NCBI GenBank assembly: GCA_038147495.1
Contig: JAYQTT010000013.1
Location: 1 to 64,000, forward strand
From: MED-G116 sp038147495
Lineage (GTDB): Bacteria; Pseudomonadota; Alphaproteobacteria; Puniceispirillales; Puniceispirillaceae
Length of the DNA: 64,000 bases
Direction of reading: 5' to 3'
Shown one piece after another: positions 17,460 to 26,886 of the stretch. Made by a program: the position numbers and the translations under genes. Every line of letters starts with the position of its first letter. Position 1 is the stretch's first letter. The notes under the pieces were generated by a model, which was given only the letters and a program-made list of their open reading frames with translations, ran no database searches and was not told the origin of the DNA.

Positions 17460-19181
17460 CTACATCTCTTCGCGTGCGGGAATGGCCAACACGCCGAGAC
17501 CTGATCTAATCACTGTTGATGTCGCCTTGACAAGCCACAGGCGCGCCGCAGTCAGCTTTGCGTCATCGTCAATCATGAAACGTAGTCCCGGGTCTTCGCG
17601 ACCGGCGGTCCAGAGAGCATGAAACGCCCCTGCCAGATCCATCAAATAGAAGGCAATACGATGCGGTTCATGTGCATTTGCAGCAGATACCACCAGACGC
17701 GGCCAGCTTGCCAATGTCTTGATCAGATTGAGTTCGGCTGACGCTGTCAGCAAGCCGAGATCGGCCGTTTCAGGAAACCCGCCAGCCTGACGCAGCACCG
17801 AACAGGCCCGCGCATGCGCATATTGGACATAGAAGACAGGATTGTCCCGCGATTGTTCAGTCACCTTTGCATAGTCAAAGTCCAGCGTTTGGTCACTTCG
17901 TCTCGTTAACATGATAAAGCGGATAACGTCCGCGCCAACCGCATCAATGACGTCGCGCACTGTGACAAAGGTGCCGGCACGCTTTGACATTTTTACCGGC
18001 TTGCCATTTTCCATCAGATTGACCAATTGACACAGCTTGATATCCAGCATGTCCTTTTGGCCAGACAGCGCCTCTGTTGCGGCAATCATGCGCTTGCAAT
18101 AGCCACCATGATCAGCCCCGAAAATATTGATCAGCTTGCCGCCGGTCCGCTGTAATTTATCAAGGTGATAGGCAACGTCTGAGGAAAAATAAGTCCAGTC
18201 ACCGTTTGATTTCTGTAGCGGCCGATCGGTGTCGTCACCAAAAGCACTCGCCCGGAACAGCAATTGTTCGCGCGGCTCATAATCCTCTGGCTCTTTGCCT
18301 TTTGGTGGTTCAAGAATGCCGCGATAGACATGCCCGTCATCGGTCAATTTATCAATTGCCGCCTGAACGGCACCACTTTCCACGAGGGCTCTTTCAGAGG
18401 AAAAAACATCCATCTGGATACCCAGACCGGCGAGATCCTCTCGGATCGTGTCCATCATTGAAGCAATCGCAAAATCCCTCACCGGCACCAGCCATTCTTC
18501 CTCGTCAACAGACATGAATTTGTCGCCAACCGACTTCGCCAGTGCTGCACCAACATCGCGCAAATAGGCGCCCGGATAGAGGCCAGACGGGATTTCGCCA
18601 ATGTTTTCGCCGAGCGCTTCGCGATAGCGCAGATAGGCCGATCGCGCCAGAACATCAACCTGATTGCCGGCGTCATTGGTGTAATATTCGCGGGTGACCT
18701 TCCATCCGCAAAAAGACAGCAGTCCGGCAAGTGCATCGCCAAGCACAGCACCGCGCGCATGGGCGGCATGCAACGGTCCGGTCGGATTGGCCGAGACATA
18801 TTCGACATTCACCGACGCTCCGCCGCCACTATTGTTGCTTCCGTAACTTTCACCAGCCTCAAGGATTGACGCGATTTCGGCTGACCAGAGACGCGGTTCA
18901 ACACGCAGGTTTAAAAAGCCCGGACCGGCAATTTCAACGTCTGTGACTCCATCAAAAGAGCTAAGCTGGCTAGCAAATAATTCAGCCAAATCGCGCGGCT
19001 TCATCCCCGCTTGCTTGGCCAAAACCATCGCCGCATTGCAGGCGAGATCACCATGACTCGCATCACGCGGAAGTTCAAAGACCACCCGACTGGTGTCGAG
19101 GCCCTCTGGCAATTTGCCTTCGCGTTGAAGACCCTCCAACGAGGAGTCAAATTCACTTTGGAAATAATTGAAAATATTCAT
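17460..19181 (-). CDS. argS: Arginyl-tRNA synthetase
   Basis: Class I synthetase for tRNA-Arg (573 aa). The Arg-specific N-terminal domain is present. The HIGH-type signature reads ANPTGPLHAAHARG and the KMSKS loop reads VKMSKRAGTF. The C-terminal DALR-type anticodon domain begins near NPVFYVQYAHAR. It lies 10 bases after dgt on the same strand and 12 bases before the SPOR gene. Confidence 0.97.
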   Translation of the reverse strand: MNIFNYFQSEFDSSLEGLQREGKLPEGLDTSRVVFELPRDASHGDLACNAAMVLAKQAGMKPRDLAELFASQLSSFDGVTDVEIAGPGFLNLRVEPRLWSAEIASILEAGESYGSNNSGGGASVNVEYVSANPTGPLHAAHARGAVLGDALAGLLSFCGWKVTREYYTNDAGNQVDVLARSAYLRYREALGENIGEIPSGLYPGAYLRDVGAALAKSVGDKFMSVDEEEWLVPVRDFAIASMMDTIREDLAGLGIQMDVFSSERALVESGAVQAAIDKLTDDGHVYRGILEPPKGKEPEDYEPREQLLFRASAFGDDTDRPLQKSNGDWTYFSSDVAYHLDKLQRTGGKLINIFGADHGGYCKRMIAATEALSGQKDMLDIKLCQLVNLMENGKPVKMSKRAGTFVTVRDVIDAVGADVIRFIMLTRRSDQTLDFDYAKVTEQSRDNPVFYVQYAHARACSVLRQAGGFPETADLGLLTASAELNLIKTLASWPRLVVSAANAHEPHRIAFYLMDLAGAFHALWTAGREDPGLRFMIDDDAKLTAARLWLVKATSTVIRSGLGVLAIPAREEM

Positions 19182-19191
19182 GAAAATCTAT

Positions 19192-20412
19192 CTATCTTAA
19201 TATTGGCCCAAGGTCAAAGAGGCGTTCATGTTCAAGGATCGCATAACGGTCCGTCATTGACGCGATATAATCGGCAACAATCCGCGCGCGTAACGGTTTT
19301 TCAAGGCTATTCAGGGGGTGGCCGCCATTTGTCTGCCATTCGTCCGGCAAAGTGTTGGTCTCAGCCATAAACAGATCGAATAATTCCGTTACGACCCGTT
19401 TTGCCTTACTGGTCATGCGGTTGACTTTGAAATGCCGCCACATGTTTGTGAACAGGAAGTCACGAAGCGTTTCAAGGTCGCTCTGCATATCAGGGCTGAA
19501 GGCAATAACGGCATTTTTTGACTGTCTGATGTCATCTGGATGCTGTGCCCCCAGCGCCTTCAGATTTGACGCCGACTGTTGCAGCAAATCCTCGACAAAG
19601 ACAGAAATCAGACGCCGCACCAGTTCATGCGTCAGACGACCCGCATCGATCTTCCCGTATGATTTATGAATATCGGCAAGTGCAGGTGCAACTTGCGGCA
19701 AATCGGCGATGTCGGCAATCGTGAATAATTCTGCCCGCAGCGCATCGTCAAAATCATGTGACAGATAGGCAATATCATCGGCAAGGCTGGCCAATTGGGC
19801 TTCGGCCGACGCATAGGTTCCAAGATCAAGCGACAGCGCTTTATCCAATTCTGCAATGGCTGGCCGCAGAGGAACTGATCTGTCGAGTGGGCCATTATGT
19901 TTGACCACACCTTCCAGGGTCTCCCATGTCAGGTTCAGACCATCGAAGGCCGCATATCGCTGCTCAAGGCTGGTCAGCACCCGAACAGTCTGCTCATTGT
20001 GATCAAAACCACCAAACTCGGCCATGCAACGGTCCAGCGCGTCCTCACCGGCATGGCCAAAGGGCGTATGACCAAGATCATGGGCAAGCGCGACCGCCTC
20101 GGCAAGATCGTCATTCAGGCCAAGCGCACGCGCCATTGAACGGGCAATTTGCGCAACCTCAATCGAATGGGTAAGCCGGGTGCGGAAATAATCGCCCTCA
20201 TGATAGACGAATACCTGTGTCTTGTGTTTCAGGCGGCGAAATGCCCCCGAATGCAATACCCGGTCACGGTCACGCTGAAATGGCGTACGGGTGCCGAGAT
20301 CACCATTGCCTTCACCCTCGTCAAACTGACGCCCGCGCGTAGCGGTGCCGTGACAGGCAAAAGCAGCTAGCGCACGGTTTTCGTGCAAAAATTCAGAACA
20401 TTTGCTGGTCAC
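19192..20412 (-). CDS. dgt: Deoxyguanosinetriphosphate triphosphohydrolase-like protein (HD domain)
   Basis: HD-domain dNTPase of the short Dgt-like family (406 aa), hydrolysing dNTPs to nucleoside and tripolyphosphate. HD metal ligands are seen in TRLTHSIEVAQIARS and ALAHDLGHTPFGHAGED; GGFDHNEQT is another family segment. The reading frame begins with GTG at 20412. It heads the argS operon and is divergent from erpA. Confidence 0.93.
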   Translation of the reverse strand: MTSKCSEFLHENRALAAFACHGTATRGRQFDEGEGNGDLGTRTPFQRDRDRVLHSGAFRRLKHKTQVFVYHEGDYFRTRLTHSIEVAQIARSMARALGLNDDLAEAVALAHDLGHTPFGHAGEDALDRCMAEFGGFDHNEQTVRVLTSLEQRYAAFDGLNLTWETLEGVVKHNGPLDRSVPLRPAIAELDKALSLDLGTYASAEAQLASLADDIAYLSHDFDDALRAELFTIADIADLPQVAPALADIHKSYGKIDAGRLTHELVRRLISVFVEDLLQQSASNLKALGAQHPDDIRQSKNAVIAFSPDMQSDLETLRDFLFTNMWRHFKVNRMTSKAKRVVTELFDLFMAETNTLPDEWQTNGGHPLNSLEKPLRARIVADYIASMTDRYAILEHERLFDLGPILR

Positions 20413-20638
20413 GTCAACTCGCGATCTCGACGGGATTGGAACGGCATCAACATAGCGCCACTAACACCTGAAGTGTAGCGAAAATCACGCCAAAAAACAA
20501 TGTTGCCTTTGGTTTTGCTGGATGAACCCGGCGTCCGCAGATGTATCGTTCGGATCAATACAAGGTGCCAAGTATCCTTGATTTGAATAGGGTAAATCGT
20601 CATATTGAAGACAGACTTACTTCTGGGAGACTTTTGTG

Positions 20639-21016
20639 ATGGCTGATCTTGAGCAGGCCCCCTCTTCCGCCGCGGCAATGCCAGCGCCGGGTGGCCAATT
20701 CAGCCTGAGTGCCAATGCAGCCGAGCGTATTTCCAAGATGCTTGAGAACGAGCCGGAAAGCAGCTTTTTCCGTGTTGCTGTCAATGGCGGTGGCTGTTCG
20801 GGGTTCCAGTATGAATTCAGCATCGACACCAATCGGCAGGATGATGATCTGTCATTTGTCTCGCATGGTGTAGAGGTCGTAATCGACGAGGTATCGCTTG
20901 AGCTCGTTGACAATGCGGAACTTGATTACGTGCAGGATTTGATGGGTTCATATTTCGCGGTGCAAAACCCAAACGCCACAGCTTCATGCGGTTGTGGCAC
21001 TTCTTTTTCCGTTTAA
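20639..21016 (+). CDS. erpA: ErpA-type A-type iron-sulfur carrier
   Basis: A 125-aa A-type carrier that delivers Fe-S clusters to target proteins. The three conserved cysteines are in GGGCSGFQYEF and in the C-terminal SCGCGTSFSV. The ATG at 20639 has GGGAGA about eight bases upstream. It is divergent from dgt and followed four bases later by xthA. Whether it is the ErpA or IscA subtype cannot be fixed by motif alone; the position next to dgt and xthA favours ErpA as commonly named in alphaproteobacteria. Confidence 0.9.
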   Translation: MADLEQAPSSAAAMPAPGGQFSLSANAAERISKMLENEPESSFFRVAVNGGGCSGFQYEFSIDTNRQDDDLSFVSHGVEVVIDEVSLELVDNAELDYVQDLMGSYFAVQNPNATASCGCGTSFSV

Positions 21017-21020
21017 AAAG

Positions 21021-21794
21021 ATGCGTATTGCCAGCTGGAATGTTAATTCGGCGAAAGCCCGCCTTGATCATATCAAGGATTGGATCGCCGATGACAATGC
21101 CGATGTTGTGCTTCTTCAGGAAATCAAATCTCAGGATGAAAACTTTCCAGGCGAAACATTCACCGACATGGGATGGCATGTCGCCGTGCATGGGCAGAAA
21201 AGCTATAACGGTGTCGCTATTCTAAGTCGCTATCCGTTGGCTGACGTGATGTGCGGATTGCCCGGAGACGACAGTGACGAGCAGGCCCGATACATCGAAG
21301 CCACGATAGAAGGCGTGCGTGTCGCCAGCATTTATTTGCCGAACGGCAACCCGGCGCCTGGCCCCAAATTTGACTATAAGCTCGCCTGGATGGAACGGCT
21401 TTACCAGCGCTCACAGCTCCTGCTTGCCTCGGAAACCCCTGTTGTTCTGGGCGGGGATTTCAATGTCATTCCGCAAGATATCGATTGCTATGATCCTCCC
21501 GCATGGGTTGGTGACGCCCTGACAAGGCCGGAAAGCCGTGCCGCGTTCTTTAAAATTTGCCATGGTGGCTATATGGACGCGCTTCGTGCATTGCATCCCA
21601 CCGGTGTGTTTTACAGCTATTGGGACTATCAGGCCGGTGCATGGCAACGCGATAATGGGTTGCGAATTGATCATCTCCTGCTCTCGCCGGAAGCAGGCGA
21701 CAGGTTGGTAAATGTCGGAATCGACAAAGGGCCGCGTGGCCGCGAAAAACCCTCAGATCACACCCCGATCTGGTGTGAGATCAGATCACAATGA
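21021..21794 (+). CDS. xthA: Exodeoxyribonuclease III
   Basis: AP endonuclease/3'-5' exonuclease of base excision repair (257 aa). Endonuclease/exonuclease/phosphatase-fold motifs: ASWNVNSAKARL, VLLQEIKSQ (catalytic Glu), VVLGGDFNVIP and the terminal SDHTPIW (Asp-His). The start at 21021 lies four bases after the erpA stop. A strong intrinsic terminator follows the stop. Confidence 0.96.
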   Translation: MRIASWNVNSAKARLDHIKDWIADDNADVVLLQEIKSQDENFPGETFTDMGWHVAVHGQKSYNGVAILSRYPLADVMCGLPGDDSDEQARYIEATIEGVRVASIYLPNGNPAPGPKFDYKLAWMERLYQRSQLLLASETPVVLGGDFNVIPQDIDCYDPPAWVGDALTRPESRAAFFKICHGGYMDALRALHPTGVFYSYWDYQAGAWQRDNGLRIDHLLLSPEAGDRLVNVGIDKGPRGREKPSDHTPIWCEIRSQ

Positions 21795-21800
21795 TGCATG

Positions 21801-21830
21801 AAAAAAAGGCGGGTATTTACCCGCCTTTTT
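21801..21830. terminator. Bidirectional intrinsic terminator between xthA and ilvD
   Basis: A 12-bp perfect stem (AAAAAGGCGGGT / ACCCGCCTTTTT) around a short ATTT-centred loop, with A-runs on the left and T-runs on the right. It can serve both convergent genes, xthA from the left and ilvD from the right. Confidence 0.93.
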
Positions 21831-21855
21831 GGTGTTGGTTTATTGTTTGCCGCTT

Positions 21856-23586
21856 TTAGATATCGGCATAAACATGTGTCTCGGCCTTGGCGCCCGGATG
21901 AGTTATTGCGCCCTTCTCCGCAGACCCGACGGTTTGTGCATATTTCCAGATCGCACCAGCATTGAAATCAGTCTGGCGGGGTTTCCATTCGGCTTTGCGC
22001 TTGGCAAGCTCTTCGTCAGACAGGTCGACATTGATCTCGCCTGTTTCTGCGTCAATGGTGATGGTGTCACCATCCTTGAGCAGGCCGATAGGTCCGCCAA
22101 CGGCGGCTTCTGGCCCAACATGCCCGATGCAAAAACCACGTGTGGCGCCAGAAAAACGGCCATCGGTGATCAAAGCGACTTTCTCGCCTGCCCCCTGTCC
22201 ATAAAGCGCCGCTGTGGTGGCAAGCATTTCACGCATGCCCGGCCCGCCTTTTGGCCCCTCATAACGGATCACCAGAACGTCACCATCGCTGTAATCGCGG
22301 CGTTCAACAGCGGCAAACGCGTCTTCTTCGCAATCAAAACAGCGGGCTTTACCGGTGAATTTCATGGTTTTCATGCCAGCGACCTTCACCAAGGCTCCTT
22401 CTGGGGCCAGATTGCCGCGCAAACCAACGACACCACCGGTTGGCAGCAATGGATCAGCCGTTGTGCGGACCACGTCCTGATTGGTCGGGAATTCAACATC
22501 AGCCAGATTTTCGGCCATGGTCTTGCCAGTGACCGTGATGCAGTCGCCATGCAGATAGCCACCATCAAGGAGGGCTTTCATCAATACAGGCGCACCGCCA
22601 ATTTCATACATATCGCGCGCAACATAGCGGCCACCCGGCTTCAAATCGGCAATGTAGGGTGTGCGCTTGAAGATTTCAGCGACATCATGGAGATCAAAAT
22701 CGATCCCGCATTCTGCGGCGATGGCCGGCAGATGAAGGCCGGCATTTGTTGATCCACCAGAAGCAGCAACAACAGTCGCGGCATTTTCCAGCGCCTTGCG
22801 GGTGATGATGTCGCGTGGGCGCAAATTGGCCCTGATCAATTCCATCACCAGACGCCCTGAATGATAGGCATATTCATCGCGGGTTTCGTATGGCGCAGGC
22901 GCACCGGCTGATCCCGGAATGGCAAGGCCGATCGCTTCAGACACGCATGCCATCGTATTGGCGGTGAACTGGCCACCGCACGAACCGGCACTCGGGCATG
23001 CAACACACTCCAATTCGTGAAGGTCTTCATCAGACATGTTGCCTGCGGCATGGGCGCCAACGGCCTCATAAACGTCCTGAACGGTAACATCCTTGTCCTT
23101 GAAACGGCCAGGCAGGATCGAGCCGCCATACATAAAGACAGAAGGCACATTCAACCGTGCCATCGCCATCATCACACCGGGAAGTGATTTGTCACAACCG
23201 GCCAACCCGACAACGGCATCATAGCAATGTCCGCGCACGGTCAATTCAATCGAATCTGCAATCACTTCGCGGCTGACAAGCGAAGATTTCATACCGGCAT
23301 GACCCATGGCAATACCATCGGTGACGGTGATTGTGGTGAATTCGCGCGGTGAGCCAGCGTGTTCACGCACACCGCGCTTTGCGGCCTGCGCCTGTCGGGC
23401 AAGAGCAATGTTACATGGCGCGGCTTCGTTCCATGTCGAGACAACACCAACCAGCGGCTGTGCAATCTCTTCCTCGGTCATGCCCATCGCATAATAGAAT
23501 GAGCGATGCGGTGCCCTCTCCGGCCCGACTGATACATGCCGGCTTGGCAGATTACTCTTGTCGATTGGTTTTGCACTATCTGGCAT
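21856..23586 (-). CDS. ilvD: Dihydroxy-acid dehydratase
   Basis: Fe-S dehydratase converting 2,3-dihydroxy-3-methyl acids to 2-oxo acids in valine/isoleucine (and pantothenate) synthesis. The 576-aa length is typical. Cluster cysteines are visible in LAGCDKSLPGV and CPSAGSCGGQFTANTM. The ATG at 23586 (MPDSAKPID) has GGGAG nine bases upstream; an in-frame GTG two codons earlier is less likely. It is an independent unit ending at the shared terminator. Confidence 0.96.
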   Translation of the reverse strand: MPDSAKPIDKSNLPSRHVSVGPERAPHRSFYYAMGMTEEEIAQPLVGVVSTWNEAAPCNIALARQAQAAKRGVREHAGSPREFTTITVTDGIAMGHAGMKSSLVSREVIADSIELTVRGHCYDAVVGLAGCDKSLPGVMMAMARLNVPSVFMYGGSILPGRFKDKDVTVQDVYEAVGAHAAGNMSDEDLHELECVACPSAGSCGGQFTANTMACVSEAIGLAIPGSAGAPAPYETRDEYAYHSGRLVMELIRANLRPRDIITRKALENAATVVAASGGSTNAGLHLPAIAAECGIDFDLHDVAEIFKRTPYIADLKPGGRYVARDMYEIGGAPVLMKALLDGGYLHGDCITVTGKTMAENLADVEFPTNQDVVRTTADPLLPTGGVVGLRGNLAPEGALVKVAGMKTMKFTGKARCFDCEEDAFAAVERRDYSDGDVLVIRYEGPKGGPGMREMLATTAALYGQGAGEKVALITDGRFSGATRGFCIGHVGPEAAVGGPIGLLKDGDTITIDAETGEINVDLSDEELAKRKAEWKPRQTDFNAGAIWKYAQTVGSAEKGAITHPGAKAETHVYADI

Positions 23587-23614
23587 GGTCACAACTCCCT
23601 TTGGTCATCTTCTT

Positions 23615-23629
23615 TGCGCATAATGCGCA
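23615..23629. promoter_or_regulatory. Perfect inverted repeat upstream of ilvD
   Basis: TGCGCAT-A-ATGCGCA, a perfect 7+1+7 palindrome about 30 bases upstream of the ilvD start. The size and symmetry suit a dimeric repressor or activator site in the ilvD promoter region, but no regulator is recognisable nearby; an untranslated-region hairpin is the alternative. Confidence 0.35.
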
Positions 23630-23693
23630 TATTCGCTGTTAAAATACAGTTCAGATTTTATCCGGCATCGGCCCGACTTTTATCTGTCTTTGT

Positions 23694-26354
23694 TCAGGCG
23701 AGACGTTTCAACGCGGCTTCAAGGGCGCCGCGCCGTGTTTCTTCCTCGGCAAGTCGACGACGATTCTCCTCGACAACGTCCTGTGGCGCTTTCGCAATAA
23801 AGCCCGGATTATCCAACTTTGCGGAAATTTTCCTTATTTCGCCGTTTACCGAATCAATTTCCTTGTTCAGACGAGCGGCTTCGGCGGCAAAATCAAGAAC
23901 ATCAGCCAAAGGCAGGCCAATTTCCAATCCATCTACGCTGCTTCGCGCACTTCCGGACTCAAATCGGTCAATCTCGCTTACTCCACCAAGGCGAGCAAGC
24001 CTCACCAGTGCCGCCTCCTGGCTTTTCAGAGCACGAGCCTGAGCCGCGCTTGGATTGCGGGCGTGCAACACGGGTTTTGCTGACAATGGAACATTCATTT
24101 CGGCACGAATGGTCCTGATGTCGGTAATCAGATTGATGATAAACCGCAAATCATCAATGGCCTCGCTGTCTGTCTGCGGTACAGGCTGTGGCCATTGAGC
24201 GGCGATCAAAAGCTCGGAACTGCCGAAAATCTTTTCATTCAGCTCTTCTGTCAGATACGGCATGAACGGATGCAAGAGTCGTATAGCGCCTGCCAGAATG
24301 GCGGATGCTGTCGCTCTGATCTCCGTTGCATCGCCGTCAAGCTGGGGTTTGATCAACTCGACATACCAGTCGCAATAGGAATGTCTTACAAACTGGTAGA
24401 GAACATCTGCGGCCTCATTGAAACGATAGGCCTCAACAGCCGCCGACGTTTTTTCGATCGCGGCGTTATATTCCGAGACAATCCATTTGTTCACCGGCTC
24501 TTTGACTTCCGCGAGATTGATTTTGTCGGCGCTTCCGGTGCAGCCATTCATCTCAAGAAAGCGGCATGCGTTCCAAATCTTGGTTGCAAAATTGCGATAG
24601 CTCTCTAGGCGTGTGGTCGACATCTTGATGTCGCGCCCCTGTGCCGCCATCGCCGCAAGCGTAAAGCGCAATGGATCCGCACCATATCGGTCAATCAAAT
24701 CGAGAGGGTCCATTACATTGCCCTTCGATTTTGACATTTTCTGGCCCTTTTCATCGCGCACCAACGCGTGAATATAGACCTCGCGGAACGGTACCTCACC
24801 ATCCATGACATACATGCTCATCATCATCATTCGGGCGACCCAGAAGAAGATGATGTCAAAGCCGGTTACCAGAACGTCACCCGGATAATAGCGCGCCAGA
24901 TCACGCTTGACCGCTTCGCTTTCGTCCGGCCAGCCGAGAGTGGAGAACGGCCAGAGTCCGCTGGAGAACCATGTATCCAGAACGTCATTGTCGCGGGTGA
25001 GTTCGACCTCTTTACCGTAATGCGCGGCGGCGGCGGCGTTTGCCTCGGCTTCGGTCTCTTCAACAAAGACATGGCCATCAGGTCCATACCATGCCGGGAT
25101 TCGATGCCCCCACCATAATTGGCGCGAAATACACCAAGGCTGGATATTGCGCATCCATTCGAAATAGGTTTTCGACCAACGCTCTGGAACAAATGTTGTA
25201 CGCCCCTCTTCAACCGCTTTGATCGCAGGCTTTGCCAGTTCTTCGGCATTCACATACCATTGATCCATCAGCCACGGTTCAATCACCACACCTGATCTGT
25301 CGCCATGCGGGACAGAGTTCTGGACTTTTTCTTCAAAATCCAACAGCCCTTCGGCTTCCAGGTCAGCGAGGATATGTTTACGTGCCTCATACCTGTCCAT
25401 GCCCTGATATTTTTCAGGAATTTCAGGGATGGCCTCCATCGCCGCGGTTTCTGTCATCAGATTGATCAATGGCAAATTATGCCGCCGGCCGACTTCAAAG
25501 TCGTTGAAATCATGCGCTGGTGTGATCTTTACCGCACCGGAACCCTTTTCGGGATCGGGATATTCGTCTGCAATAATCGGGATGGGTCTGTTCGACAGCG
25601 GCAGGATCGCCATCTTGCCGACCAAATGCTTGTAGCGTTCATCATCCGGATGAACCGCAACAGCGCCGTCACCAAGCATGGTTTCAGGGCGCGTGGTTGC
25701 GATTGAGATAAAGTTCCCCGGTTCGCCCTCAATACGGTATTTGAGGTGCCACATAGAGCTTTCTTGTTCGCGTTGCTCAACCTCAAGGTCCGAGATCGCG
25801 GTCAATAATTTCGGGTCCCAATTGACCAGACGCTTGTCGCGATAGATCAACCCATCACGGTGCATCTTCACAAAAATTTTAATAACCGCTTCTGACAACC
25901 CGTCATCGAGGGTGAAACGGTTGCGCTCCCAATCTGGTGATGCGCCGATGCGCCGTAATTGCCGCTGAATTGTTCCGCCGGATTCGGCTTTCCATTCCCA
26001 CACCCGATCAATGAACGCCTCACGGCCAATGTCACGCCGGTCTATGTTCTGCTCTGCCAATTGCCTTTCAACAACCATTTGCGTGGCAATGCCGGCATGG
26101 TCCTGCCCCGGTTGCCACAGCGTGTCACGACCAGTCATGCGATGATAGCGGATCAACAAATCCTGCAAGGTGAATGTAAGCGCATGCCCCATATGCAGGC
26201 TTCCCGTCACATTCGGTGGCGGCATCATGATTGTGTAAGGCGTCTTGGCGGACGATGGGTCACAAGCGAAATGACCGCTCTTTTCCCATATGTCGTACCA
26301 ATCTGCTTCAATCGCTTTGGGATCGTAATTTTTCGGTAATTTGGAATCTGGCAT
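23694..26354 (-). CDS. valS: Valyl-tRNA synthetase
   Basis: Class I synthetase for tRNA-Val (886 aa). HIGH motif in PPNVTGSLHMGHAL, KMSKS in KMSKSKGNVMDP, an editing (CP1) domain between them, and a C-terminal coiled-coil tRNA-binding arm (about the last 70 residues). It lies two bases after a PopZ-like gene, the standard alphaproteobacterial neighbour. Confidence 0.97.
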   Translation of the reverse strand: MPDSKLPKNYDPKAIEADWYDIWEKSGHFACDPSSAKTPYTIMMPPPNVTGSLHMGHALTFTLQDLLIRYHRMTGRDTLWQPGQDHAGIATQMVVERQLAEQNIDRRDIGREAFIDRVWEWKAESGGTIQRQLRRIGASPDWERNRFTLDDGLSEAVIKIFVKMHRDGLIYRDKRLVNWDPKLLTAISDLEVEQREQESSMWHLKYRIEGEPGNFISIATTRPETMLGDGAVAVHPDDERYKHLVGKMAILPLSNRPIPIIADEYPDPEKGSGAVKITPAHDFNDFEVGRRHNLPLINLMTETAAMEAIPEIPEKYQGMDRYEARKHILADLEAEGLLDFEEKVQNSVPHGDRSGVVIEPWLMDQWYVNAEELAKPAIKAVEEGRTTFVPERWSKTYFEWMRNIQPWCISRQLWWGHRIPAWYGPDGHVFVEETEAEANAAAAAHYGKEVELTRDNDVLDTWFSSGLWPFSTLGWPDESEAVKRDLARYYPGDVLVTGFDIIFFWVARMMMMSMYVMDGEVPFREVYIHALVRDEKGQKMSKSKGNVMDPLDLIDRYGADPLRFTLAAMAAQGRDIKMSTTRLESYRNFATKIWNACRFLEMNGCTGSADKINLAEVKEPVNKWIVSEYNAAIEKTSAAVEAYRFNEAADVLYQFVRHSYCDWYVELIKPQLDGDATEIRATASAILAGAIRLLHPFMPYLTEELNEKIFGSSELLIAAQWPQPVPQTDSEAIDDLRFIINLITDIRTIRAEMNVPLSAKPVLHARNPSAAQARALKSQEAALVRLARLGGVSEIDRFESGSARSSVDGLEIGLPLADVLDFAAEAARLNKEIDSVNGEIRKISAKLDNPGFIAKAPQDVVEENRRRLAEEETRRGALEAALKRLA

Positions 26355-26356
26355 GG

Positions 26357-26824
26357 TTAATCCCGAGAGAGAGGGGTTGGTCTGCTCCTGCTTTGTGACG
26401 AGGTTTTACGCATTTCATGCGCGCCGCGCAATGCGTGTTCAACAAGAGATGCCATGTTTTCGTCAAGCCATTGGTTTATTTGCATGCGAATCAACATTGC
26501 AATCTCGGCATTTCTGTCGTTCTGGTGGCTGGGTTCTGTGATGTTTGGTTTTGTGATTTCGTTTGCGGGGCGGTGGGGCTGTGCGCCCTTTCCCGCTACG
26601 TCACCGCCAGAATTATGAGGTGATGGCGGGGCATTATGCTGTTGAGGCGTGGTTGTATGGCCACCGGCGTCTGTTTCTACAGGTGCATATGGACTGCGCC
26701 AAACCACCCTGTTCAGCGTCAAGATACCATCGCCGAGATCAGCCTCGCTTTGGCTGACATCAAAAAGCGCGCGGATTGCGTTAAATGCTGTGATCGAGGC
26801 GAGACTTGGGGCCTGTTTCTTCAC
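26357..26824 (-). CDS. PopZ-like (DUF2497) polar organizing protein
   Basis: Short, low-complexity protein of the DUF2497/PopZ family. It has an N-terminal helix resembling the family EPSMEEILASIRR element (here APSLASITAFNAIRALFD), a Pro/His/Asn-rich linker and a C-terminal oligomerisation helix containing INQWLDENMASLVEHALRG. In Caulobacter PopZ forms a polar hub for chromosome and cell-cycle proteins. The GTG at 26824 is my preferred start; a TTG at 26890 overlapping the tolC stop (TTGA) would add 22 Cys-rich, non-family residues. The order tolC-popZ-like-valS supports the call. Confidence 0.72.
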   Translation of the reverse strand: MKKQAPSLASITAFNAIRALFDVSQSEADLGDGILTLNRVVWRSPYAPVETDAGGHTTTPQQHNAPPSPHNSGGDVAGKGAQPHRPANEITKPNITEPSHQNDRNAEIAMLIRMQINQWLDENMASLVEHALRGAHEMRKTSSQSRSRPTPLSRD

Positions 26825-26886
26825 TGTCTTGCGTCCACCTGCACAAATTGGACTAAAATGTCCGGTGCAAGATAGTCTACAGCAAA

